Below are positions 35,257 through 43,217 of a stretch of DNA of 64,000 bases, piece after piece. Source of the DNA: Bacteroidetes bacterium HGW-Bacteroidetes-4 (GTDB lineage: Bacteria > Bacteroidota > Bacteroidia > Bacteroidales > SZUA-534); the NCBI GenBank assembly GCA_002840905.1, contig PHDD01000005.1:67012-131011 (forward strand), read 5' to 3'. The position numbers and the translations under genes were made by a program. Within the stretch, counting starts at the first letter, position 1; each line of letters begins with the position of its first letter. A model generated the notes under the pieces. That model was given only the letters and a program-made list of their open reading frames with translations. It did not search any database and was not told the origin of the DNA.

Positions 35257-35302
35257 TTGATGTCCTTTTATTGATTCATTTTATGCTAATAATTGATAAG
35301 GC

Positions 35303-38176
35303 TTAAAGTAAAATTATGTGCTTTGTTAATGAATTTCCATTAACAATAACCCGAATAAAATACACCCCCGGTTCCTGGGTAAATTTCCTGATATTAATTG
35401 ACCTGTTTTGGTCATTTAAAACATTGTAGTATTTTTCAAATGACCCCATTTTTTTACCCAAAATTGAAAATAATTCTATGTGTAATTGTTCACCTTCAAA
35501 TGCATCAACATCGAAAAAAACCGTTCCATTTGTGGGATTAGGAAAAACTATCAGGGCATCGGTTTTTTGGGGTTTTTCTGAATAAATTTCAGTATATCCT
35601 TCTTTTGCAATCACATTAATGTAGCTTTTTTCACTGTATTCCATGCTATCGAACACCACCAGACTAAAAGTATAGGTGCCTTCTACATCAAATCTTATTT
35701 GAGGGCGAACAAGGGTGGTTCCCATTAATTCTGCGGTGCTTGTTTCCGGTGACGATTCCAGATTCCATTGGTAGCTAAGTGGGTCGTTGTCGGCATCGTA
35801 GCTTGCTGATGCATCGAATCTAAAATACTTATTGGTGGCACTCATGGTATCGCGTCCGGCAACAGCAACGGGTTTGTTGTTGAACGAGCGAATATCAAGC
35901 GTTTTATATGCGGGAACACTTTGGTTAAAACCAGAACCAACGGTTAAACTAATCAGGTATGTTCCTGCCAAATCAGGAGTAAATGTTGCCATTACCTGGT
36001 CAGCACTTTGAATGACCGAAGCACTTCCGTCGGGTTTTTCTTCAATAAGCCATAGATACGTTTCAATTGCTTCTCCATCGGGATCGAAACTGTTGGAACC
36101 ATCAAGTTCAAGCGTTTTATCAATGAGGCCTTTTTGGTGGTTCGCGGTAATTGCAATGGGCGCAGCGGATCCAATATTGCCGGCTACCAGCAGACGGCTT
36201 ATCTGCACAAAGTGTCCCTGGGTGCTGGTTTCCTCTGTTGAACGTATGTGAACGGTGTGCTCTCCATCGCTGAGTTCCTCCTGTATAAGAGCAAAAGCAT
36301 ACCGGGTACCCCAGTCTTCATTCATATATGCATCAATCACTATCCTTTCGCCGTCGTCCACCCACAATTCAGCTTTGCCCCGCTGGTCGCTGTCGTTTTG
36401 TGTAAAAACAACAGAAAAAGCATTGCCCATTAACTTAAAATCAATTTGATTACCAGACATTTCAGATGTCCATCCCGATTCGGTGAGTTCCCAACCTTGA
36501 TTGAATAAAGGAATAATGTTATTGGTAAAAAACTGAAACGTATTAGCATAAGTATCTGTTACCAGCGGTGCTGGCAGCCGGGTGTTCACCTGGGGCAGAT
36601 CTTCAGCATCTTGCATTTGCAGGTAAAGACTATCGAGTTGCTGGTTGATAAACTGTGCGATATATGCCATTCCAGGATCGTTTGGATGCAATCCGTCGAC
36701 AAAAATGCTGTTCAGTGTTACTCCATCCTCAGCAACTTGGGCATCAATTAAACCGGCAAAATTTATCAATGGAATATTGTAATGTTCCGCCACAGTTTTA
36801 TGACTTTTGAGCGCTGTAGAACCATTTTCCTGCTTTAATGCCAATATCATGATACCCGGAGCATTTTCATCTAAAATAATTTGCTGTACCAATCCTTCCA
36901 TCATTTTAGTTGCATGAAGGCCTTCAGTGTCGTTAACAGCAAATTCAACAACAATAAAATCGGGGTTTTTTGACAACAAATCATCATATACCCGATGGAC
37001 TCCAATGTCGGAACCCGTACCTCCCCAACCTGCATTGATAAGTTGTACCTTACTCTCCGGAAAAGTTGTTTTCCACCAGTCGGCCACCAGATTTGCCCAT
37101 CGTTTACTTTCGGTACTGGCTGCATGTCCTGCTGTTATAGAACCTCCTATCACCCCGATAGTAATATCCTGTCCTAAGCGGCCTTTCTCCATAGCTTTAA
37201 ATATGCGCGCAGGTTCATAACTGTAATGATATTTTTGAAAAAGGCCACGAATGTATTGTCCCCACTCCTTTAAATCGGTTTGAGTCCAAGAGCCGTTTGA
37301 AGATGCAGAGGGATAAAGTGCGGCGCTGGTTTCGTTTTTGTCTGATATTGACCAGCAAAACCAGCTGATTTGTTTTTGTTCCATCCATTGCACGTATGTG
37401 TTCCACGATTCATAATCAATGGGACCATCGCCGGAAGCCAAACAACCTGCTGATTCGGACACAAAAATTGGAATTCCGGCCTCCATGGCGGCATCGCATC
37501 GGTCGCGTAACCAACTGCCATGTGTTCCGGCATAAAAGTGCAAGGTATACATGAGGTTCTGATAACCTGTGATAGGGTCAGCAGCCACTAAATGTAAATC
37601 CTGATCCCAATGGGGTGAACCTACTAAAATAATGTTGTCGGGATCAACAGCCCTGATAGCTGTGATTACCTCAACTGAATAGGCTTTTACCTGCTCCCAG
37701 GTATAATTATCATCGGGTTCGTTGTATATTTCATAGATTACATGAGGATATTGTCCGTAAGTTTCGGCCATTAGTGTAAAATACGCTTTTGCCTGATCCA
37801 AAAGCAAGCCATGGCTGTGCCAATCAATAATTACGTAAATCTCGGCGGCAATAGCTGCATCGACTACTGCTTTTATTTTTTGAACTGATGCCGCCGAATC
37901 GGTCAGATAACCACCATAAGGTTCAACACCCATGGCAGCACGAACCGCATCAACTTTCCAGTCAGATACTAACCAATTTACCACCTCTTGATTATAAAAA
38001 CGCGGCCACCAATTGTGCCAGCCAAAGCTCATACCACGCAATACTATCGGGTTTCCTGTTGAATCACAAAGTTGGGTTCCTTCTACACTTAATACACCGT
38101 ATTTTTTTACCGGTTGAGCCCAGCTAATTGCAATTGAAAGAGTAATTAGGGTAAATAAAACGAATCTCCTTTTCAT
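35303..38176 (-). CDS. GH5 endo-glycanase / SGNH esterase fusion with PKD domains and T9SS sorting signal
   Basis: This 957-residue secreted multidomain enzyme has a signal peptide (AISWAQ); a GH5 barrel (25-320) with Glu153 in YEIYNEP and nucleophile Glu241 in FVSESAG; an SGNH hydrolase (335-515) with Ser346 in IGGSITAG, EFAVND and Asp494/His497 in VDGLHPND; a beta-sandwich (~530-675); two PKD domains (about 680-770 and 772-860; SFDPDG, DADNDPLSYQWNL); and a type A T9SS C-terminal sorting domain (from VFPNPTNGTV). The GH5 part resembles subfamily 2 cellulases, so it may cut glucomannan at glucose. Cleavage and deacetylation are thus on one chain, exported through the SprA machinery and anchored or released at the surface. 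Confidence 0.92.
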   Translation of the reverse strand: MKRRFVLFTLITLSIAISWAQPVKKYGVLSVEGTQLCDSTGNPIVLRGMSFGWHNWWPRFYNQEVVNWLVSDWKVDAVRAAMGVEPYGGYLTDSAASVQKIKAVVDAAIAAEIYVIIDWHSHGLLLDQAKAYFTLMAETYGQYPHVIYEIYNEPDDNYTWEQVKAYSVEVITAIRAVDPDNIILVGSPHWDQDLHLVAADPITGYQNLMYTLHFYAGTHGSWLRDRCDAAMEAGIPIFVSESAGCLASGDGPIDYESWNTYVQWMEQKQISWFCWSISDKNETSAALYPSASSNGSWTQTDLKEWGQYIRGLFQKYHYSYEPARIFKAMEKGRLGQDITIGVIGGSITAGHAASTESKRWANLVADWWKTTFPESKVQLINAGWGGTGSDIGVHRVYDDLLSKNPDFIVVEFAVNDTEGLHATKMMEGLVQQIILDENAPGIMILALKQENGSTALKSHKTVAEHYNIPLINFAGLIDAQVAEDGVTLNSIFVDGLHPNDPGMAYIAQFINQQLDSLYLQMQDAEDLPQVNTRLPAPLVTDTYANTFQFFTNNIIPLFNQGWELTESGWTSEMSGNQIDFKLMGNAFSVVFTQNDSDQRGKAELWVDDGERIVIDAYMNEDWGTRYAFALIQEELSDGEHTVHIRSTEETSTQGHFVQISRLLVAGNIGSAAPIAITANHQKGLIDKTLELDGSNSFDPDGEAIETYLWLIEEKPDGSASVIQSADQVMATFTPDLAGTYLISLTVGSGFNQSVPAYKTLDIRSFNNKPVAVAGRDTMSATNKYFRFDASASYDADNDPLSYQWNLESSPETSTAELMGTTLVRPQIRFDVEGTYTFSLVVFDSMEYSEKSYINVIAKEGYTEIYSEKPQKTDALIVFPNPTNGTVFFDVDAFEGEQLHIELFSILGKKMGSFEKYYNVLNDQNRSINIRKFTQEPGVYFIRVIVNGNSLTKHIILL

Positions 38177-38250
38177 TATCTATAAGTTAAAATCTTTTTA
38201 TCTTTTTCCGATGCTCCAGCATATTCAGAATGCCAAAAAATAACAGATGG

Positions 38251-39471
38251 TTAGTTTTTACTTTTTTTCAAACGATACATCAATACATCATGTCCTGGAA
38301 TTACGGTTTTAAGAGACTTTTGAGTATTACCATCAGATTTGCTTTCCCAAATATTAAATAAAGCATAAACTTCCATATCAAAGTTTGCGCTTTGTTGGCT
38401 ATATTCATCGTTAAAAGGATTATTTTTCCAGTCAAAAACAATGCTTGCCGGTTCAACGCTTCGGTTAAGGAAACAAACGGCAAATTCATTGTTGATAAGG
38501 GGTTTTACCCAAACATCGACATTACTGACCACACCGTGCTTGTAGCCTTGTATACCCAGGGCATCCTGGTTTATGGCAATGGCATGTGGGTTGGTCAAAA
38601 TTTCCAAAGTAGGAAGGTTTATTTTTCGTAAGTCGTTCCCGGCAATTAAAGGAGCTGCCAACATACACCACATACTGAAGTGTGCCCGATCTTCGTTTAC
38701 CGACATCCCGTTGCCTACTTCCATCATGTCGGGATCGTTCCAATGACCAGGACCTGCAACTTTGCGCAGCATACTATTATCGCGCATGTCAAGAATCTGC
38801 AATACCCCCCAGGAATTCCAGGTGCCGTGATCATACACACAGTCGAAACAGTTATAAATGTCGCCGGTAGTTCGCCACAAATGACCAATATCTTTTGCCC
38901 ATTCCCAGGGTTGGTTGTCGCCCCACTCGCAAATGCTTAAAACCATTGGACGACCCGCTTGATAAATGGCATCACGAATGGTAAGGTAAGCTCCCTCGGC
39001 ATTAAGTCCGGTGGTATTGCACCAATCGTATTTCAGATAGTCAATCCCCCATTTAGCATATTGCAGAGCATCCTGATATTCGTAACCACGGCTTCCGGAA
39101 CACCCGCCACAGGTTTTCCATCCTGCATCGGAATAAATACCCAGTTTTAACCCTTTACTATGTATATAGTCAGCCAAAGCTTTCATACCACTGGGAAATC
39201 GTGTTTTGTCAGGGTGTATAAAGCCCAGACTATCGCGTAAGCCCTGCCAGCAATCGTCGATATTTATGTATTCGTAACCAGCATCATTCATACCTGAAGA
39301 TACCATTGCATCAGCCATTTCACGAACGATTGTTTCGTTAATGTCGCAGGCAAAATGATTCCAGCTGTTCCAACCCATAGGCGGCGTTAAAGCCAGGTTT
39401 TCGAACTTTTGCGCAAAGGAAGACAGACTAAGGAAAAAAAGTATCAGGAATAAATGCTTTTTTAGGTTCAT
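38251..39471 (-). CDS. GH27 alpha-galactosidase
   Basis: This 406-residue secreted enzyme (signal peptide ending SSFAQ) removes alpha-1,6-galactose side chains from galactomannan. Seen: the GH27 start LTPPMGWNSWNHF, YINIDDCW, nucleophile Asp149 in YLKYDWC, and acid/base Asp204 in WRTTGDI, 55 residues later as in characterised plant enzymes. The C-terminal beta-sandwich is present (about 310-400). Catalytic residue assignment is by family comparison. The gene sits between the GH26 mannanase and the GH5-SGNH fusion, with gaps of 50 and 74 bp. Confidence 0.95.
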   Translation of the reverse strand: MNLKKHLFLILFFLSLSSFAQKFENLALTPPMGWNSWNHFACDINETIVREMADAMVSSGMNDAGYEYINIDDCWQGLRDSLGFIHPDKTRFPSGMKALADYIHSKGLKLGIYSDAGWKTCGGCSGSRGYEYQDALQYAKWGIDYLKYDWCNTTGLNAEGAYLTIRDAIYQAGRPMVLSICEWGDNQPWEWAKDIGHLWRTTGDIYNCFDCVYDHGTWNSWGVLQILDMRDNSMLRKVAGPGHWNDPDMMEVGNGMSVNEDRAHFSMWCMLAAPLIAGNDLRKINLPTLEILTNPHAIAINQDALGIQGYKHGVVSNVDVWVKPLINNEFAVCFLNRSVEPASIVFDWKNNPFNDEYSQQSANFDMEVYALFNIWESKSDGNTQKSLKTVIPGHDVLMYRLKKSKN

Positions 39472-39521
39472 GGAATTTCTGTTTATTTATAAAAAATAGA
39501 GTACTGCTTTATTGTTAGCTG

Positions 39522-40583
39522 CTAAAATCCCCTCATTTTAAGGACCTCGTCGGCTGTGAGAACATTTTTTGCATTAAATATTTTGTTCAACTCCTGACTG
39601 GAATTTTCTTTAGTACCCAAATCGGACCAAAGCATGAACCACGCATAGCCCGATTGAATATTAAGTTCATTAGCCGATGGCATCCGGCTGCATTCTCCAA
39701 CGGCAAAGGGGCGAGCTCCTGCAATTTCTTTTATATCGTTGTACCACTCCTGCCGAAATACTACGTTAGTGTCCCGTTCGGGATAAATATCCAGCGAAAC
39801 CAAATCAACAAATTCATCGCCCGGATAAAATTCCTTTAATCCGTGCCAGGGCTTATCGGGACTCCATACCCAAATCAGGTTATTTAACTGATGGGTGTCG
39901 GTATAATAATGATAGAGCATTTTCCACAGGGCAATAAACCCATCATCTCCGGGTCGACCACCCCACCAAAACCATTTGCCGTTCATTTCATGATACGGAC
40001 GGAATAAAACCGGTATCTGTAATTGTTTAAGTTGTTTCAGTTCATGAGCCAAGCGATCGACGTAAATTTTCCAGGTTTGGTTTATTTCAGTTCCATCGGT
40101 AAGCAATTCTTGCCATTGTTGGTCGGATAATGTAGTTTGCACGCCACCAACAAAAGGACAAGGTTCGCCAATGGTTGGGTCGGCCTGGTGATAGGTGAGG
40201 GTAATAAGACTTCCCCTTTTGTGTTGTTTTAAAATTTCAGGAACCAACAATGGGCGGTATTTTATATTGTCGATGTCGTGGGTAGAATCGGCAAAACCAT
40301 AATCGCCTCCCCAAAGACCCGGATATTTGCCGGTTATTTGAAAAAGGGTGTCGCTGTAAACCGACATTCTACCCAGGTAGTTGTGCTGCCCCGCGATGAT
40401 ATATTTCCCATGAATTTCATAAATAAACTCCAACAAACGCTTTGCTTCGTTGTTTGCGTTGGGATTAACGGGTAAGGGCGAGGCTGCGTTTTCGGTAAAT
40501 TTGGTGTTATTTCCTGTATTACAGGCTATCGCCAAAAGGATTAGAAATAAATAAATCCACGGATATTTTTTTGTTTTTAGCAT
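39522..40583 (-). CDS. GH26 beta-1,4-mannanase lipoprotein
   Basis: This 353-residue lipoprotein (lipobox LAIAC, Cys21) has the GH26 barrel with acid/base Glu199 in FRPYHEMNGKWFWWG and nucleophile Glu297 in FAVGECSR. VWSPD and the DIYPE motif are also typical. GH26 is predominantly beta-mannanase; the lipid anchor suggests the outer membrane or periplasm, though orientation cannot be told from sequence alone. It follows the epimerase gene by 12 bp. A second GH26 is at 55623-56729, so two enzymes with different product patterns (endo versus mannobiose-releasing) may divide the work. Confidence 0.94.
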   Translation of the reverse strand: MLKTKKYPWIYLFLILLAIACNTGNNTKFTENAASPLPVNPNANNEAKRLLEFIYEIHGKYIIAGQHNYLGRMSVYSDTLFQITGKYPGLWGGDYGFADSTHDIDNIKYRPLLVPEILKQHKRGSLITLTYHQADPTIGEPCPFVGGVQTTLSDQQWQELLTDGTEINQTWKIYVDRLAHELKQLKQLQIPVLFRPYHEMNGKWFWWGGRPGDDGFIALWKMLYHYYTDTHQLNNLIWVWSPDKPWHGLKEFYPGDEFVDLVSLDIYPERDTNVVFRQEWYNDIKEIAGARPFAVGECSRMPSANELNIQSGYAWFMLWSDLGTKENSSQELNKIFNAKNVLTADEVLKMRGF

Positions 40584-40595
40584 AAATCAATCTGT

Positions 40596-41810
40596 TTACA
40601 AAATCTGTAATTCGTTATTAACCTTCATTCGCTCAACAATTTCCATACAAGCCCGACCATTATGGTAAGGGCATTTCCAAAAACCGGCTTTTTCGTCATT
40701 CTCATACGTGATTCCCTGTTTATTAACCCGCCAAAACCACTCGCCATGTTTCTTGTCAACAATATAATTTTTTATAAAATTCCATGATGCAAGAGCTTGT
40801 TTGGCAAAGAGTTCATCTCCCGAAAGCTGATAGGCATTATAAAAACCAACCAAAGCTTCAGCCTGAGGCCACCAGTGCTTATCGGTATCGGTGCTGTTGC
40901 TGGCTGGTTTATGTTCATTATACAAACCTCCATCGGAATCAATGGCTGGCAAAACAGCTTTAGCCATAGCAATAGAAAGCGATTTAACCTTAGCTATCAA
41001 CGAAGCATCACCCAAAACTTCGGCTGCTTCATACAAAAGCCACGAACACTCAATGTCGTGACCATACGAAATATGATCTCCTTTTAATTTCCAGTCATCG
41101 TCAAAAAAGAGATTTAAGTGAAAGTTTTTATTTATAAATTTATCTAAAAACAATTCGATTAAGTTTTTCAAGGCTTGCTGCACCCGTTGGTTTTTATAAA
41201 CCCGGAATAAATGGGTGTAGGCTTCTAAAACATGCAGGTGGGTGTTCATGGTTTTACTTTCGTTGGCATCTTTATCGCTCAGACGCATGTCGGAAAGCGG
41301 TTGCCAACTGCGTGATAAGGCTTCAAAATAACCATTTTTTTCTTTATCGAAACTGTGTTTTTCAATTAAAGAAAACAGGTTAATGGCTTCTTTTAACGCT
41401 TGCTCTTCGCCGCTGGCCCGATAGTATTCAACCAATCCGTACAAGGCAAACGAAAGGGCATAAATTTGTTTGCGCGTATTAACCGGTTCGCCGGTGTGAG
41501 AAAGTTCCCAGAACACACCTCCAAATTGTTTATCGATAAAATAATCAATTAAATAATTGTAGGCCCGTTTCGCAGTATCGTAGTAATTCTGTTTGTTTGT
41601 GTGCCTGAAAGCTGCTGAAAATGTCCATAATATTCGGGCATTTAAAACAGCACCTTTGGGGGCTTCAGGTATAGGTTTATTAAAAAAATCGATACCTCCA
41701 ACAAATCCGCCGTAATTGGTATCAAAGGAATGTTGCAACCAGTAATGCAGAATGTTTTGATTCAGTTCATTGCCGAGTTCTTTTCTCAATATATTTAATT
41801 CCTGATTCAT
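40596..41810 (-). CDS. AGE-family 2-epimerase, probable mannobiose/cellobiose 2-epimerase
   Basis: This 404-residue protein has no signal peptide, so it is cytoplasmic. It is the (alpha/alpha)6 barrel of the N-acylglucosamine 2-epimerase superfamily: NARILWTFSAAFR, SFALYGLVEYYRAS, MNTHLHVLEAYTHLFR with a conserved His, GHDIECSWLL and, near the end, HGEWFWRVN and CPYHNGRACMEI. Beside GH26, GH5 and GH130 genes the best call is the enzyme that turns mannobiose (Man-beta-1,4-Man) into Man-beta-1,4-Glc, the substrate of mannosylglucose phosphorylase, as described for the Bacteroides fragilis mannan pathway. It lies 10 bp after the GH5 mannanase gene. Confidence 0.9.
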   Translation of the reverse strand: MNQELNILRKELGNELNQNILHYWLQHSFDTNYGGFVGGIDFFNKPIPEAPKGAVLNARILWTFSAAFRHTNKQNYYDTAKRAYNYLIDYFIDKQFGGVFWELSHTGEPVNTRKQIYALSFALYGLVEYYRASGEEQALKEAINLFSLIEKHSFDKEKNGYFEALSRSWQPLSDMRLSDKDANESKTMNTHLHVLEAYTHLFRVYKNQRVQQALKNLIELFLDKFINKNFHLNLFFDDDWKLKGDHISYGHDIECSWLLYEAAEVLGDASLIAKVKSLSIAMAKAVLPAIDSDGGLYNEHKPASNSTDTDKHWWPQAEALVGFYNAYQLSGDELFAKQALASWNFIKNYIVDKKHGEWFWRVNKQGITYENDEKAGFWKCPYHNGRACMEIVERMKVNNELQIL

Positions 41811-41820
41811 TTTATTAGGG

Positions 41821-43131
41821 TCAGCGGTTAAATAACTGGTTATACTTAAGAATGATGCGCATGGTTGAAGAATCGCCAGGATAAACAGAATTTAGGCCTT
41901 GCTCTTCCTGGGGCGGATCACCCGAATAGGGATCGCCTGGTTTCCAGTAGTTTTGCTCTTTAACGGGTTGAGTAAAACCTCCAAATGTCCAAAAATTGGC
42001 ACCTGCTAATACTCCGTTTTCAGCAACGCTTTGGGCAATCTGGTTAAAGCAGAAATCATAATAGGCATCACGTAAAGTGGTGGGTGTACCAGGTCCGAAC
42101 ATTTCCTGATCGCGTGCCATTCCAAACTCTTCAAGCACCATGGGTTTATTTAGTTTTTTAGCGATTGCAACATGGTCGTCAAAATATTTCTGAACCAGTT
42201 GCAAAGCTTGCGGAAAGGTTGAGTCGGCATTTTGATGCTGATACCAGCCCCAGTTCTTTATCCAGATATGGAAAGTTATATAATCGATGGAGGGAAAAGC
42301 ATGAATGGTCTCAAATAATTCAATGGATTCGGAACACCCTTTTTCCCCTTCGTTTCCGGTGGTAACTAAATGATTTGGATCAAGCTTCTTAATAAACGCT
42401 GAGGTGTTTTTAATCCATTGAATAAATGGTTCAAAATTATCGGTTGCCATGGGTCGGGGTTCGTTGGCCAACTCCCAGGCCATAATGGTTGGATCGTCGG
42501 CATATTTTATCCCGGTAATGGAGTTAGTCCGGGTAATTATGGTTTCAATGTAATGGTTTACCTGCGAAATGCAAGGCTGACAGCTGTAAAACTGTTTCTG
42601 ATAATTATAAAAGTCGTTCCAGGAATATTGTTCCAAATTGGGATTTACATATTCGCCGTAACCATTCCAATTCAGGTATTGTGCCATACCGCCCGACCAT
42701 TCCCAGTTGTTGGTAAAATAAAGCACAGCACACATGTTACGGAGTTGCATTTGATGAAGTAAATAATCGAGCCCTTTGAGCAGTTTGGGGCTGTATACAC
42801 CTGGTTCTTTAACCAAGGCCGGAGTAACGCGGAAAGGCTGAAAGTCGGGACCTTCGGCGCCAACCATAATGCGCAGGTTGTCTATTCCAATTGCTTTTAA
42901 AAAATCGAGTTCACGGATAAGTCTTGTACGATTGCCTCCAAGTGTGTCGGAACCCAGAATAGCACCATACCAATAATTGGTTCCAATAAAATAGTACGGT
43001 TTGTTATTTTTAATAAACTGACCGTTTTGAACGGTAATAAATTCAACATTCTTTTTTACATCAGTATTGCATTGAAAAAACAGCAAGCAGACTAAGAAGC
43101 TGCAAAGCCATAACGAGTAAGTTCTAATCAT
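41821..43131 (-). CDS. GH5 beta-mannanase (GH5_7 type) lipoprotein
   Basis: About 436 residues from ATG 43131; this start gives a signal MIRTYSLWLCSFLVCLLFFQC with a lipobox at Cys21, whereas the 22 extra upstream codons would not. Catalytic Glu224 in WELANEPRPM and nucleophile Glu335 in LEEFGMARD are the pattern of subfamily 7 beta-mannanases; GTNYWYG and the FHIWIKNWGW block near the active site also fit. It probably cuts mannan at the cell surface or in the periplasm. First gene after a terminator, it begins the unit GH5-epimerase-GH26-GH27-fusion-CE2-SASA. Confidence 0.92.
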   Translation of the reverse strand: MIRTYSLWLCSFLVCLLFFQCNTDVKKNVEFITVQNGQFIKNNKPYYFIGTNYWYGAILGSDTLGGNRTRLIRELDFLKAIGIDNLRIMVGAEGPDFQPFRVTPALVKEPGVYSPKLLKGLDYLLHQMQLRNMCAVLYFTNNWEWSGGMAQYLNWNGYGEYVNPNLEQYSWNDFYNYQKQFYSCQPCISQVNHYIETIITRTNSITGIKYADDPTIMAWELANEPRPMATDNFEPFIQWIKNTSAFIKKLDPNHLVTTGNEGEKGCSESIELFETIHAFPSIDYITFHIWIKNWGWYQHQNADSTFPQALQLVQKYFDDHVAIAKKLNKPMVLEEFGMARDQEMFGPGTPTTLRDAYYDFCFNQIAQSVAENGVLAGANFWTFGGFTQPVKEQNYWKPGDPYSGDPPQEEQGLNSVYPGDSSTMRIILKYNQLFNR

Positions 43132-43166
43132 ACATAGAATAGTATAAGGTAAGTTAATCCTTATAG

Positions 43167-43201
43167 GAAAAAAATAGTGCAGGAACAATTCCTGCACTAT
43201 T
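43167..43201 (-). terminator. Intrinsic terminator after the SusCD-surface protein unit
   Basis: Perfect 13-bp stem AATAGTGCAGGAA/TTCCTGCACTATT (43173-43185, 43189-43201) with a 3-nt loop, followed on the minus strand by a T run. It lies 17 bp past the stop of the CBM9-like gene and should limit read-through into the downstream glycosidase genes. Confidence 0.88.
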
Positions 43202-43217
43202 CTTAAAAATTAATGAA

